Source: Sycon ciliatum
Lineage: Eukaryota; Porifera; Calcarea; Leucosolenida; Sycettidae
Direction: 5' to 3'
Assembly (NCBI RefSeq): GCF_964019385.1
Contig: NC_088646.1
Coordinates: forward strand, 42,157,908 to 42,221,907
DNA length: 64,000 nucleotides
The notes under the pieces are model-generated. The model ran no database searches and was not told the origin of the DNA. It saw nothing but the letters and a program-made list of their open reading frames with translations. Below, one piece after another: positions 1 through 22,537 of the stretch (the first letter of the stretch is position 1; the number at the start of each line of letters is the position of its first letter). The translations under genes and the position numbers were made by a program.

Positions 1-1635
1 TAATGAATGAAAATGAGCGGAATTGCGCGGGGCGGGGGGGGGGGGGTAAGCCGGCCCAACGGCCTCGAGAAAATTCCCAGACTAGACTTCGCAGAAAACT
101 GCGAAAAAAACTGCACATTCCTTGTTATTGTAATGTACCATACTATGTGACTAGTCCAGCGCATACATATAAATCTACACTGACTCTGGAGTAAAACAAA
201 CATGCCTGTCTTACTTGGGAAACAGAGCAGAATTCTTCAAGAACATTTCGTCCAAAGTAGCTTCATGTCTCTGCCAATCGAACGCTGCAGACCAGCTGTC
301 TGCTGCTGCTACACTGGTGCTTCCATGAGTTGCACGAATGTTTCGTTCCATGACTTCATACGTTATTAGTATTACTTATCAGACAACAGGGAAAGAATGC
401 TTTGGAAAAGGAGGTGGTGAGACCAAATGTTCAGACATTGGGCTCCACTAGACAGAGCTAGCAACATGCTACACGAAGCGAAAAAGTCTAGACGGAACAC
501 GCAGATAGAAGAGCCAGACTGCCACTACCGCTTGACGTCTCGTCTGCCACTGACTGAAGCAACCTATAATTGAAAACGTTAGGACATAATCCTTTTGTGA
601 ACCAGTAATTGACACATCTGCATATCTGGTTGGTGAAGCATTTATTTTTGAAAATCGATGTGCAAGATAGCACCACGTGCACGGTGAGAGCGACGTCATA
701 ACAATCATGTACGAAGTGATTAATTTTGGCTATTTTTAACATTAATTTTTGGCATTTTTTAACAAATGTGTAAATTAAATATTTGCTTTTCTTCTGGCTG
801 TTTCTCTGCTCCGGATGGCTGTATCGAAACATGGCTGGTGGCAAATGAGAGCCAGTTTATCGTAGATCAACATTGACCAGAACATTTGGTGCATATATTT
901 TAATTCTCCCTGCCACGTCGGTATAACTAGTGGTGGATGCTTTGCCATTTTGTGTAAAATGTGTAAAATAAGCCCCTGAATGGACGAGGAGGGCAGTGAA
1001 TTGCTTCCGCAGGGCCTTTGGACGACGTCAGGCCGTCTTGCCATCACTAAAGACAATGATGAAGAACAGTAGGTCACGGAATACACTCTGTGAGAACGAA
1101 AACATGGCTGCGATGCTATGCTACCTATCCAATTCTACCGTATTACACAGCCACTAGTTACAAATACAAAAACACGGCTTTCGCAGCATACAATGCAGTT
1201 GACAGATTAATTTTCATCCACTGGCAATCCTTGAAGTGATATCTATCAACTTCAGAACATTGATGACCGAATATCCCAGTTTGTGATGCCATTTTACAAA
1301 TTTGTTAAAAAATGACACAAAACCTGAGAATACTATGATGAGTATGAAAGTAGGACATGATTCAGGACACTTTCCAAAGTAGGATCATTCCCATTTTTTG
1401 AGACAACGGGCATGAAGGATAGCACTTCCACTTGCAACAATTCATTTGGACGTAGCTTGCCTAGAAGTGGCTGAAAAAACGTCATTTTACAACCATGTTA
1501 AAAAAAAGCCAAATCACCTCGTACTGCACTGAATGAAAAAAAAACTATTGTAGACCTACCTGTAGCCTGAGCTAGCTGCTAACAGCTAGCTAGCTAGCTG
1601 TGTACATCATGACTCATGATCATGTACGAGTCGAG
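1..1635. other. No gene recognised; G tract at the left edge
   Basis: I see no coding exon, RNA gene or clear repeat in this AT-rich stretch apart from a G homopolymer near positions 34-46. The ORFs present are short and have no recognisable motif. It may be intergenic DNA or old decayed transposon sequence. Confidence 0.4.
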
Positions 1636-1637
1636 TA

Positions 1638-2329
1638 CCGTATTTTCCGGAGTATAGTGCGCACTTTAGATGTGCTATTTTAGGCCCTAAATCGCAGGTG
1701 CGCACTATGCTCCGAATATGAAATGCATGTACAGTGGATATCGGTTATAAAGTCATCGGACATAGTGATAAACCGGCTATATTGATACAAAATGAAAATA
1801 TCAAAAGCAAAACCAGAAAAAGCCAGTCAAATTATCATTATAACCAATATATCGTATATAGCGATAAATCGGCTATAAGGATACAGAATCACCATTCAAA
1901 ACACCTCTTTGTGCAGAAATATTATCGTCTATAGTGATAGCAACACACAAGTGTGAGGCATTGATGTCTCGACTTGGAGCCACATGCGTGTTGTCATAGG
2001 GTATTGTGGTCTGGTGCTTCCTGGATGATGCCTTTGGGCCAAGAAGTTCTTCACTCTAGACTGGAGAAGGTGCAGTAGCATCCATCACGTGTCAGTACGC
2101 TACATTAGCGCGATCGAGTACCCACACGTGTATTATGTGTATGTATGACGCGCGCAGTTGAAAATCGCCTGTAGTGATATACCGGTTATAGTGATAAAAT
2201 GTGAAAAATCAGAAGGGCACGTTATAACCAATATCTACTGTACTTCAATGAAGGTTGAAGTGCGCACCCCCAATGAAGATTGGGGGTGCGCGTTATACAA
2301 AGGTGCGCACTATACTCCGGAAAATACGG
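1638..2329. mobile_element. MITE with CCGTATTTTCCGG terminal inverted repeats
   Basis: The left end reads CCGTATTTTCCGGAGTATAG and continues into GTGCGCAC. The right end (2301-2329) is its reverse complement. A TA dinucleotide flanks each end (1636-1637 and 2330-2331), as expected of TA-target elements. There is no transposase. The copy is interrupted by a second MITE at 1732-2240; without it the outer element would be only about 180 bp. Confidence 0.8.
1732..2240. mobile_element. Nested MITE, pogo/Tigger-like ends
   Basis: The terminal inverted repeat CAGTGGATATCGGTTATAA pairs with TTATAACCAATATCTACTG at the right end, with one internal mismatch. TA flanks both sides. The GGTTATAA-type terminus resembles Tigger/pogo ends (family knowledge). 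Internal short repeats of the form ATAGCGATAAATCGGCTATA/GATAAACCGGCTATA are visible. It is non-autonomous and sits inside the MITE at 1638-2329. Confidence 0.75.
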
Positions 2330-4062
2330 TATGATGGTGCACCGGTGCAGTTGTTGTTGTTGCTTTTAGCATGTAGCAAACAGAAACATCGGCCTGTAAA
2401 AACTAAAAAAGTCTGCTTGGCTAATCTAGAACTTGAATATTCCACACTGTGCTTCTATCAAAGAGTGTAAAAAGTATCATGGTTATCACAGTGACTGAGC
2501 GCGAGATCTCTGATTTGACACCTGACCAATTGTAGCGATGCCTGACTTGAGAATATTCACATGCTCCACTCGGCTCATACCCCCCCCCCCCCCCCTCTTG
2601 GTCCTTCTGTCCCCGGGGAAAATTGCGGGAAAAAATCGCAAAAAAACGCGGCATAATATGGCATAATTTGAGGTGAATTTGCGGGAAATATGCGGTGAAT
2701 AATATTGATGTGCGGCAATTTTCAGTGAGTATGTAGTGAAATCAATCAGTTACAAGTCTCTGGTGTACAAAAGTGTATATGACGAGTGTAAGCACTCGTC
2801 ATATTTGAGTAAAAAGCCGCCACGATGAGACGTTGCTGACCGAACAGTGCGCTGTGTGTACATGTAGTGCAACAAAAAAGTTCAAAAAACGCGGCCGCGG
2901 AATCGCAATTATCCCCGGGGACAGGTCCTTGGTAACACTGCCATCAAATGGGCACGTGTCCCCTGTGCAGGGGTCGACAGCACTGAGTTCAGCATTGGAT
3001 CCAAAAACGCCGCTGTACTTCTTGGACAGGAAATTAGCACAGCTATGCAGGTCGAAACCACGGGATGACTTGCAGCAGCGACCGCAGCCGAGACAATGCG
3101 CTCTGCAGCAGGGCAGGGCAACCCGCTGTTTCCGGACCGAGTCTGCTGATGCCACAGCCGAGACCGATGCCGAGGCCACTGCAGCAGCCGAGTTGGAGAG
3201 ACACTTATGCGAAGCTAGCCTGCCAGCACTCAAAAACCACCTCCCGCACGCATTACATAGTCGGCTGCCGGACTGCTCAGATATTGGTTTCCTCCTCTCG
3301 GCCGGGCATTTGTGGCGATTCTTGTATTTCTGGTGGGCGAAAGTACGCTGGCAGACATCGCTGAGCCGATCGCGGTACTGGTTGAGCGGAATACGCACTG
3401 CGCCATTTCCCACACCCCTGGGCGAGGTCATACCATTCCGTGTGGTCGATGTTCATTGTGGAGAGGTCAGCTCTGACAGAGTCTCGCCACCGTTTCCGAG
3501 GACCGCAAGCCCGCCTCGGCGGAAGGAGCGTACCAAACAGGAACTGGCACGGAGTTCTATCGCCGTCCATCCTGGCTAGGTGGCCTAGCCACTTCAGACG
3601 GCGGCGAAGAACACGTGTGGTAATATCCACCGGATCTCGACGATTCCAGGCCTCCAGAATGGTCTTCCTGTTGATGTGGAAGTCCCAGGTGTCTCTTCTA
3701 CTGATGGTTAAGATCAGTGTGGAAATGCAGCGAAGATGGAAGGCGGACAGCGCCGCAAGCTCGCTTTTCAGTGGCACCCAACACTCCGCTCCGTAAAGGA
3801 GAAGAGAAACCACACATGCGTCATACACCATTCGCTTCGTTGCCAGTGAAAGATCGCCATCATCAAAGACAGATCGACGCAATGCTCCGAATGACCTAGA
3901 TGCTGACGCTATTCGGGACCGAGTGTCCACTGCGGTGCGGCCACCAGTATGGATGATGGAGCCTAGGTAGCGAAAGTCATGCAAGTTCTCGACAATTTTC
4001 CCGCCAACCACCAATGGACGACGATCCTCCGGAGAAATGCCGAAGCCGACCGCCATTACTTT

Positions 4063-4640
4063 AATCAAATCCAGCAAATCCGGAATTCGTGCAATTTTCC
4101 GACTCTCCAGCCGTGCATCCACAGCCCCCCTCCTCGTGCGCTTATCTATTCGATTCCTAACTCACATTTTTAACTACAAGGTTTTGTTTTTTGTTTTCCG
4201 TTGCCTACATGATCTTGCAAGTCCTCTTTTCTGCACCTACTTTCAGTTGATGGCTAATACAGGCCAAGCATCCCGGGATGATCGCCGAATTACTCGAGGA
4301 CAGGAACAGCGGCTACTGCAAGTGCCTTTCCTTCCTGGACCTTCCGGTCGTCAGTCATTGACATTTGTGGGAAGTACTCTTTGGAATGCCCTTCCCAGCG
4401 ATATTCGCCTCCACAGTGCGGCGTTTGCCTTTTAACTGGCTCTGAACAGAATTAATTGTAATTTGTAACCACCTTGCTCGGCATCCCTACACATTATTGC
4501 AGGTTTTCTCTGTGTTTTCTTCACTGCATACTTACACATACACACACCCATTTGAATTATATACAAACTTTGTGTTTTGGAATTATCATGTTATGATTCT
4601 TTTTAATATTTCCTTCTCTCATAATAATTATTATATTCGG
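4063..4640 (+). mobile_element. LINE 3' fragment (RT C-terminal end plus 3' UTR)
   Basis: The plus strand encodes a typical LINE RT C-terminus. One frame (4037-4435) reads YKVLFFVFRCLHDLASPLF, then the VPFLPGPSGRQSLTFVG block and LWNALPSDIR, ending in a stop at 4435. About 200 bp of AT-rich 3' UTR follows and ends in an AATAATTATTAT tail. It is 5'-truncated, as LINE insertions usually are. It is the left part of the 1.78-kb insert in the minus-strand LINE. Confidence 0.65.
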
Positions 4641-5844
4641 CAATCCCCTGCTATGGCTGACATCTTACCTAACTGGGCGAACGCAGTACGTCACGGTACA
4701 TGGGACGTCCTCGGCCGACACAACAGTACTATCCGGAGTTCCCCAGGGTTCCATCCTCGGCCCCCTTCTTTTTATTTTATACGTCAATGATCTGCCCGCA
4801 GCTGCCCCGGGCACATCACTGTTCGCAGACGACACAACGCTCCTACGGGCATCTCCTAACATCACTGGCCTGATGAGTAACCTAGCTAACGGGATTCAAA
4901 GAGTTATTTCCTGGATGTCGTCTTGGCGGTTATCGCCCAATCTGTCTAAAACTAAAATCATGCTCTTTCCTTCTCAGCCCGATGTTCCGCCCCTCCTCCA
5001 TCCCACTTTCCCCCAGCCTATAGACATAGTCTCCAGCCATAAGCATCTTGGCATTGGCATTGACTCTAATCTTTCATGGGAACCCCACATCGATTACATA
5101 TGTAAACGATCAAGTTCATCTTTAGGAATCCTCTCTTCTCACTGTTACCATCTCCCAATCTCTTGTAAACTCCTCTTTTACTCAGCTTACTTACGCCCCA
5201 TTTTTGATTATGCAGATACTGCTTGGGCTGGAATTTCCACAACCCGTGCTGCCAAGCTCGAGATTCAACACAAAAAAGTCCTCAAAATCCTCCTCCGAAA
5301 ACCCCGCATGCTTCCATCTTCCACCCTTTATGCCCTTGCTGACACTTCCCCTTTGTCTAAGAGACGTAATTCACATCTTGTCACCCTTATCCATTCTCTC
5401 AAACTCAATCTGTGTCCACCTCACCTCCACTGTTTCAACTGGTTCTCTTCCCGTAGCACGAGAAACTCCCTTTCCCTTCCGAAACCTAAGCCCTCCTTTC
5501 TACTTCACTCTCCCTTTTTTATTGCGTACTCTGCGTGGCTGGCACTTCCCCAAGAAGGACCTTTCTTCCCTCCGCCTTTTTAAGAGCCTTGTCGCGCCTT
5601 GATTTTGATTTTGTGTTTCTGATTTGGTTGCAATCACTGCTTATCCATGCCGGTTCCTTTTTCTTCTCCTCCCCTTCTCCCTGCCTTGCCGTGGTTGGCT
5701 AACACCCTCTCTCTTTGTATTGGCCGGTGTTCTCACTGTGCTATGAGATGCTGTAATAAATAAATATTCGTTCTTAGCAGGAACCGGAGGTTTTTCCTCT
5801 GGTGAGAAGGCAGAATTGCATGTGCTCTAAACGAATTCAAACAA
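4640..5844 (+). mobile_element. Second LINE fragment (reverse transcriptase, 5'-truncated)
   Basis: Across two frames the plus strand shows SGVPQGSILGPLLFILYVND (RT motif B, about 4733-4794), then the catalytic FADDTTLL (about 4823) and RLSPNLSKTKIM. From 4873 to 5583 an open frame continues with KHLGIGIDSNLSWEPHID and the thumb region LLFYSAYLRPIFDYADTAW. The coding end is followed by a short 3' UTR and an AATAAATAAAT tail near 5756. One frameshift separates the motif B segment from the long ORF. It is 5'-truncated and non-functional. The rightmost ~80 bp, up to the ACTTT duplication, is unassigned. Confidence 0.75.
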
Positions 5845-6244
5845 ACTTTGGTTTTTGATAGGTTGATGGTGAGGCCGAAGTGAGTTGCGACGTCCATGAA
5901 CCGGCTGAGTGCAAGTGTGGCACCATGGTGAGTTGTAGCAATAAGTGCCGCATCGTCTGCGAATTGACAGTCGCGATGGATGTTGATTGTGTCAGTCCAG
6001 GGGCGTACGCCGCTCGCCTCCAGGAGTGGTTCCCATGCCAACTGATGGACCAACATTCTTCACAATTGAAGTGCTGTTTTTCGTATCCCACGGAGTTTCT
6101 GCATATTCTCCTCAGACTGGGTGAAATTAGCATCCACAAGCTGCTGGAAGATGTCATTGCTACGCATTTTTGATTTTACGTTTTATGGATGTTTTGTTCA
6201 GCATGACGATTGCATGCAGTTTTGAAAGCTGCCTAAGTTTCGAA

Positions 6245-6785
6245 TCATCTGGAGCAAACATCACACAGGGCAAGCAGAAGCCACCATTGCATGCCGGTCA
6301 AAAGACTACCCAGGGTAACTCCTCTAATAACAAAGATAGTTGAAAGTGACGCTGTTTGCCATCCGTCTGGACACGCACAGGAAATGAAATCCTTCGCCTT
6401 CGGTGGCGCACAATGATTATCGATGACGGAAATCTTTTCTGTGTCCGGCAAATTTCGGGGAACTGGATTCCACTGTGGACGTCGACGTTCAGAATATCCC
6501 TTCCAACACACTCCCATGTCACTGAAGTAGGTTTTGGATGATCTAGCAGCTTCCAACAACGGTCGCTCTACAGCTTCGCCGACAATTTCTTCCGCAGCGC
6601 TGCTCGTTGCATCCAGACTTCGCTTGCAAGTCAGGTGCGTCTGCATTCTCATCTATAGCTTGACCTTCGCCACTAGCACTGGCTACATGCTTTGCCTGCT
6701 GCTTAAAATAGCTCTGAATAGAGCTCTGGCCCTCTGGATGTCGACGCTTCATTTTTCTTTTCCATAAAGCGAAAGCATCGTCCAA
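6245..6785 (-). pseudogene. Unidentified ORF remnant with a PCNA-binding-like motif
   Basis: Two overlapping minus-strand frames look like one frameshifted coding stretch. The upstream one (6785-6543) begins MDDAFALWKRKMKRRHPEG, is followed at once by QSSIQSYFKQQAK, and is then acidic. The downstream one (6652-6245) continues NADAP-like sequence in another frame. QSSIQSYF fits the PIP-box consensus Q-x-x-I-x-x-Y-F. I recognise no catalytic domain, so the gene family is unknown. It may be the N-terminus of a transposase, but that is inference. Confidence 0.35.
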
Positions 6786-7036
6786 AACACGACCAACTTT
6801 GTCAAAACAAACTGCAAAGGAATATTTGACTCTGAGATCGAGGAATCCGGCGATGTACCTAGAGACTTTGTTGAACCCAGTTCAATACGCTGTTATCACT
6901 TTCACACCTGGGCTACAGTCACCGTCCTCGGACCGTCAGGCGGACTCCATGGATCCAGTCATGCACTGCATGCACTTGCACTAGTGTACCGCGAGCGCTG
7001 GGCCTGGATCAAAAACTTCTCCGTACCCATAATACC

Positions 7037-7337
7037 AAGAGTAGATAAACAAGAGTGTGCAACTCCGGATGGATTGGCCCACGGCGGAATTTTTTGTTGA
7101 CGTAATCTTTTCGACGACGCACGCGCTGCGAGCCTTTTGGAGAGTTTTCCCTCGTGCACTTGGCTGGGCTTTACACTACAAGGTCGGTGCCCAGCACGTG
7201 CTCTCACACTGCTCTGCGGCAAAGCCGCGTTTCTCTGAAAAAAGGTGACGTAAACAAAAAATTCCGCCGTGGGCGCGGGGTATCTGCAGATTGTGCAGGA
7301 GAGATCCGGAGTTGCACACTCTTGTTTATCTACTCTT
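7037..7337. mobile_element. MITE with 9-bp target duplication (MULE-like), copy 1
   Basis: The ends read AAGAGTAGATAAAC followed by AAGAGTGTGCAACTCCGG, with the reverse complement at the right end. The flanks are CATAATACC (7028-7036) and GATAATACC (7338-7346), an 8-of-9 match. A second inner inverted repeat pairs GCCCACGGCGGAATTTTTTG with CAAAAAATTCCGCCGTGGGC. A duplication of 8-9 bp is characteristic of Mutator-like elements (family knowledge). A second member is at 43278-43629. Confidence 0.7.
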
Positions 7338-8098
7338 GATAATACCCATATCGAAGTTTTTTTACTGGTTCCCGGGCATCCCGGGAACCGCCCTATGTAC
7401 GCCCCTGCAGTCTTCTATTTTATTTCCCCCCCCCCCCCCCAACACACACACCAACCAAATGCTTTGTAATGACTGTGCAAAGCTTAGGTGACTTGTTGCA
7501 TTGTGCCATGATAGTTCAGTAGTAGGGTGAAGTCTGTCCCTGTACTGTCTTATATAATCATTTGGAAACAATCGTGCGCGGTGTACCCGAGGACTGTTCG
7601 TGTGTTACCGGTATGGGTTGGAGGTTTAGTGGAAAGATGACAAGGCTTCAATGGAGGTTCAAAGTTCTCAAAAAACTCCAATGAATATTTTACTTTATAG
7701 TTGTGGTTCTTCTTCTTTACTCTTCAGTCACAAAGATCCAATGACAAGACCATCGCTTCTGGAAACCTTCTGAGACTTCAATGATGTGTGGTGATGGCTG
7801 CGGGACTCATATTATTGGCATGCTTGAATATCTCTCATTCTCTATTAATATATCGGTAGTAAGTTACCATGCTCTTCATCATTGGACTCATCTCCATCCA
7901 CCTCACGGGGTTAGTTGTACTCGACGCAGCTACAGCTGATGGTAGTCAGTATGGGCAGGAATGACCACCTGTTGCCGTAAACCAGTCATGTAGCATGCAG
8001 CCTGCAGCATGCAGGAATACTACAGACTGTGTAGAGCTACAGGCAGGTCAGGATGGCCAGAGCTGTTGCCTCTACAGTCAGAAGTACAAGCAAACTGG

Positions 8099-8515
8099 AT
8101 GATGGCCCACAGGCACTGGATGATGGCCCACACATGCACTGGATGATGGCCCACACAGGCACTGGATGATGGCCCACACATGCACTGGATGATGGCCCAC
8201 ACAGGCACTGGATGATGGCCCACACATGCACTGGATGATGGCCCACATATGCACTGGATGATGGCCCACACATGCATGGATGATGGCCCACACATGCACT
8301 GGATGATGGCCCACACAGGCACTGGATGATGGCCCACACATGCACTGGATGATGGCCCACACATGCACTGGATGATGGCCCACACAGGCACTGGATGATG
8401 GCCCACACATGCACTGGATGATGGCCCACACAGGCACTGGATGATGGCCCACACACTGTGACACAGGCACTGGATGATGGCCCACACAGGCACTGGACGA
8501 TGGCCCACACAGGCA
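8099..8515. repeat. 23-bp minisatellite, about 18 copies
   Basis: Units of the form CACTGGATGATGGCCCACAC plus a 3-base linker (ATG or AGG variants) repeat with a 23-bp period. The period is not a multiple of three, so each minus-strand frame gives an apparent periodic protein. Those are not genes. Confidence 0.9.
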
Positions 8516-9752
8516 GGAATTCACAAAGCTGTTGCCTACAGTTTCCGCTGCAGTGGCGGTCAATAGTGCAGAACTCGATGCCAATATAAATGGCAACATT
8601 CGGAATTCGATCGTAGTCTTTCTGAAGATGGCAGAAAGATGCGGCCCAATACATGCAACAGGGGCACGATTACCAGCGCAAGCAGACCAAAAACCTCACT
8701 GCATAAGTAGTAGTACACGTAGGCATGCAGCAGGCAACAGCACGTACTCGCAGTACTCAAAGTAGTACACCACACAATGTTGTAATTCAATCAATGTGTA
8801 AACAGCCACAGCACTAAAGTTATTGAAAACAAACTGAGTGCAAGAGAAAAGAAAATGGCAGCATCAAGACAAATGAGACTCAGGAAAGGAGAGAAACAAT
8901 GAAAGTGGTGGGTGGTTAGATAGCACAGCACATGCACACAGCACACACATCATGCATTTCATGTTGTCATGTCGATAACCTGTAACTACCTGCAAGTAGT
9001 AATCCACACATCAGACAATACTGTACATGTAACATATCCATGCTGATAGTCTGATAATCTCTGACCATACACCAGGCAGTGGAGTTAGCAATGGAGCGCT
9101 GTCTGCATATGCAAGATTTAAATAAAATAGAGCAGCTGTGTTGTAGACTGGTGTAAGAAGACACCTGGCTAGCAATCACTGGTGTAGCAAGACCTGGCTA
9201 GCAATCAAGGGATGCCACTAAGCACAATGTACATTGTACTTCAAAGTACAGTCGTGTATATACAAGCAGCTAGCTAGAGATGATGATGATGATGATGATG
9301 ATGTTGAAAATGATAATGATGTCATGCAACTGGCACACAAGCTGTTGTACATGATGACATTGTACATGCATTGTTGCTGACTGCAGAGGAGACACTGACT
9401 GTGCTCATCATTGCATGATTCCAACATGCTACCACAACACCACACTACAACACTACAATAGAGACTGCAGTAAGCCCATTGTGCAAGGATGCAGTTTGTA
9501 CCACCAACAGTACTCGTGCACTACACGTGCATTCCAGATTTGCAATGCGCTATGAGCTTATAGACTGGATGGCAATGACCGACACCTTCAGTTGTACCAG
9601 GTGCCATTGGTCAATCTGGTGGTAGCATAGCAACAAGCAACGCAAGTCCTACCCAATCCCGCTGCCAGCAGTGGACACAGTAAAATCACTCTAACAGTAT
9701 AAGACGGTATACAAGTGTAACAACGGAGGAACAAGTTACACAGCGGCACAAG
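8516..9752. other. No gene recognised downstream of ABCF1
   Basis: This is AT-rich sequence with a short (GAT)n tract near 9281-9302 and no recognisable coding motif. It lies 3' of the ABCF1 stop codon and could include its 3' UTR, but I see no clear boundary. Confidence 0.4.
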
Positions 9753-20655
<10,903 letters not shown>

Positions 20656-21030
20656 CTGGAGAAAAAGGATATAAATGAAAATTAGAATATTTTCCTCAAA
20701 TCCATTGGAATGTTTGGGACTCTCTCTCTCTATTTCCCACTGAAGAAATATATGCAAAGGAACACTATAATGGCTGCTCAATATGTAGTGTAGGCAAAGA
20801 ATGGTTGTCTATCTTCTCCGCCACTACAACTGTATTACCAAACTGAGGAAGAATAAAGCATAATACCTGAGAGTGGGACCTGCATGAAAACTAAATCATT
20901 AGTATGCATCACTTCATGTACCAATGCATGATGGGTGTAAATGCAGAGGTGTCAATGTGTCAAAGCACACATACCAAGGTAGTGAGTTTAGCACCACATC
21001 TTCTCAAAGTGTCAACTGAGATTGTATGGA

Positions 21031-22095
21031 ACAGGTCCCTTCACCAGTCTGGCGACAGGACACTACAAGAGATCATGATCTTTACACCAGTCTGGCAACA
21101 GGACACTGCAAGAGATCATGATCTTTACACCAGTCTGGCGACAGGACACTGCAAGAGATCATGATCTTTACACCAGTCTGGCAACAGGACACTGCAAGAG
21201 ATCATGATCTTTACACCAGTCTGGCGACAGGACACTGCAAGAGATCATGATCTTTACACCAGTCTGGCGACAGGACACTGCAAGACATCATGATCTTTAC
21301 ACCAGTCTGGCGACAGGACACTGCAAGAGATCATGATCTTTACACCAGTCTGGCAACAGGGCACTGCAAGAGATCATGATCTTTACACCAGTCTGGCGAC
21401 AGGACACTGCAAGAGATCATGATCTTTACACCAGTCTGGCGACAGGACACTGCAAGACATCATGATCTTTACACCAGTCTGGCGACAGGACACTGCAAGA
21501 CATCATGATCTTTACACCAGTCTGGCGACAGGACACTGCAAGACATCATGATCTTTACACCAGTCTTGCGACAGGACACTGCAAGACATCACGATCTTTA
21601 CACCAGTCTGGCGACAGGACACTGCAAGACATCACGATCTTTACACCAGTCTGGCGACAGGACACTGCAAGAGATCATGATCTTTACACCAGTCTGGCGA
21701 CAGGACACTGCAAGACATCATGATCTTTACACCAGTCTGGCGACAGGACACTGCAAGAGATCATGATCTTTACACCAGTCTGGCGACAGGGCACTGCAAG
21801 AGATCATGATCTTTACACCAGTCTGGCGACAGGACACTGCAAGAGATCATGATCTTTACACCAGTCTGGCGACAGGACACTGCATAACATCATGATCTTT
21901 ACACCAGTCTGGCGACAGGACACTGCAAGACATCATGATCTTTACACCAGTCTGGCGACAGGACACTGCAAGACATCATGATCTTTACACCAGTCTGGCG
22001 ACAGGACACTGCAAGACATCACGATCTTTACACCAGTCTGGCGACAGGACACTGCAAGAGATCACGATCTTTACACCAGTCTGGCGACAGGACAC
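21031..22095. repeat. 43-bp satellite array running into the assembly gap
   Basis: About 25 tandem copies of a 43-bp unit (GATCATGATCTTTACACCAG then TCTGGCGACAGGACACTGCA and AGA). Variants alternate AGAGATCATG with AGACATCATG or AGACATCACG. Each unit contains the palindrome GATCATGATC. The array is cut off by N at 22096, so its true length is unknown. Confidence 0.95.
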
Positions 22096-22295
22096 NNNNN
22101 NNNNNNNNNNNNNNNNNNNNNNNNNNNNNNNNNNNNNNNNNNNNNNNNNNNNNNNNNNNNNNNNNNNNNNNNNNNNNNNNNNNNNNNNNNNNNNNNNNNN
22201 NNNNNNNNNNNNNNNNNNNNNNNNNNNNNNNNNNNNNNNNNNNNNNNNNNNNNNNNNNNNNNNNNNNNNNNNNNNNNNNNNNNNNNNNNNNNNNN
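22096..22295. other. Assembly gap (200 N)
   Basis: Exactly 200 unspecified bases, a common placeholder length. The left side is satellite; the right side resumes in unique sequence 242 bases before a DHX34 exon. Confidence 0.99.
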
Positions 22296-22537
22296 ACCTA
22301 CGTCATTCAAACTTTGCAGGATGGTTCAGACGTACATGCTAGGCATGGAACCACAGAAGATGATATCATAGCTGACACACAGAGTCACACACACAGCAGA
22401 TTCGTGTGCACAGATACTAAATTAGTGGACGTCGTCATCTTCTTCCCGCTGATCTCAAATGTACGATGACGTGCTATTTCGCCTGACGTCTCTCTTTCTC
22501 TCTCGTGTTTGTGCGTCTGTATTGCACATGTGTGTAG

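Larger units (their letters stand above)
2799..6175 (-). mobile_element. Non-LTR retrotransposon (LINE) remnant, interrupted
   Basis: Reading the minus strand, the reverse-transcriptase core lies at about 6175-5850 and contains the catalytic FADDAALIA motif followed by the GLTINLSKTKV segment. The reading resumes at 4062 with MAVGFGISPEDRRPLVVGG, the FRYLGSIIHTGG motif and the thumb/connection region LLLYGAECWVPL. It ends in a Cys/His-rich tail with CNACGRW...SHKC (about 3280-3200) and another Cys-rich stretch near 3060. Several frameshifts mark it as dead. The endonuclease is missing. A 1.78-kb insert (4063-5844) splits the RT domain between the KTKV and MAVG motifs. The insert is flanked by ACTTT at 4058-4062 and 5845-5849, consistent with a 5-bp target duplication. 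Confidence 0.8.

Noticed and set aside
2833-3579. A 248-residue plus-strand ORF
   Set aside because: It is antisense to the LINE C-terminal region, whose Cys/His motifs and RT homology are on the minus strand.
8020-8654. Three minus-strand ORFs with GPSSSACVGHH repeats
   Set aside because: Artefacts of the 23-bp minisatellite.
20868-20884. Possible further ABCF1 exon upstream of 20655
   Set aside because: The short AG-to-GT segment does not encode the expected SGGW/RVSLAR signature of cassette 1.
21031-22095. CRISPR-like array
   Set aside because: Direct tandem repeats without unique spacers, in a spliced eukaryotic genome with no cas genes.
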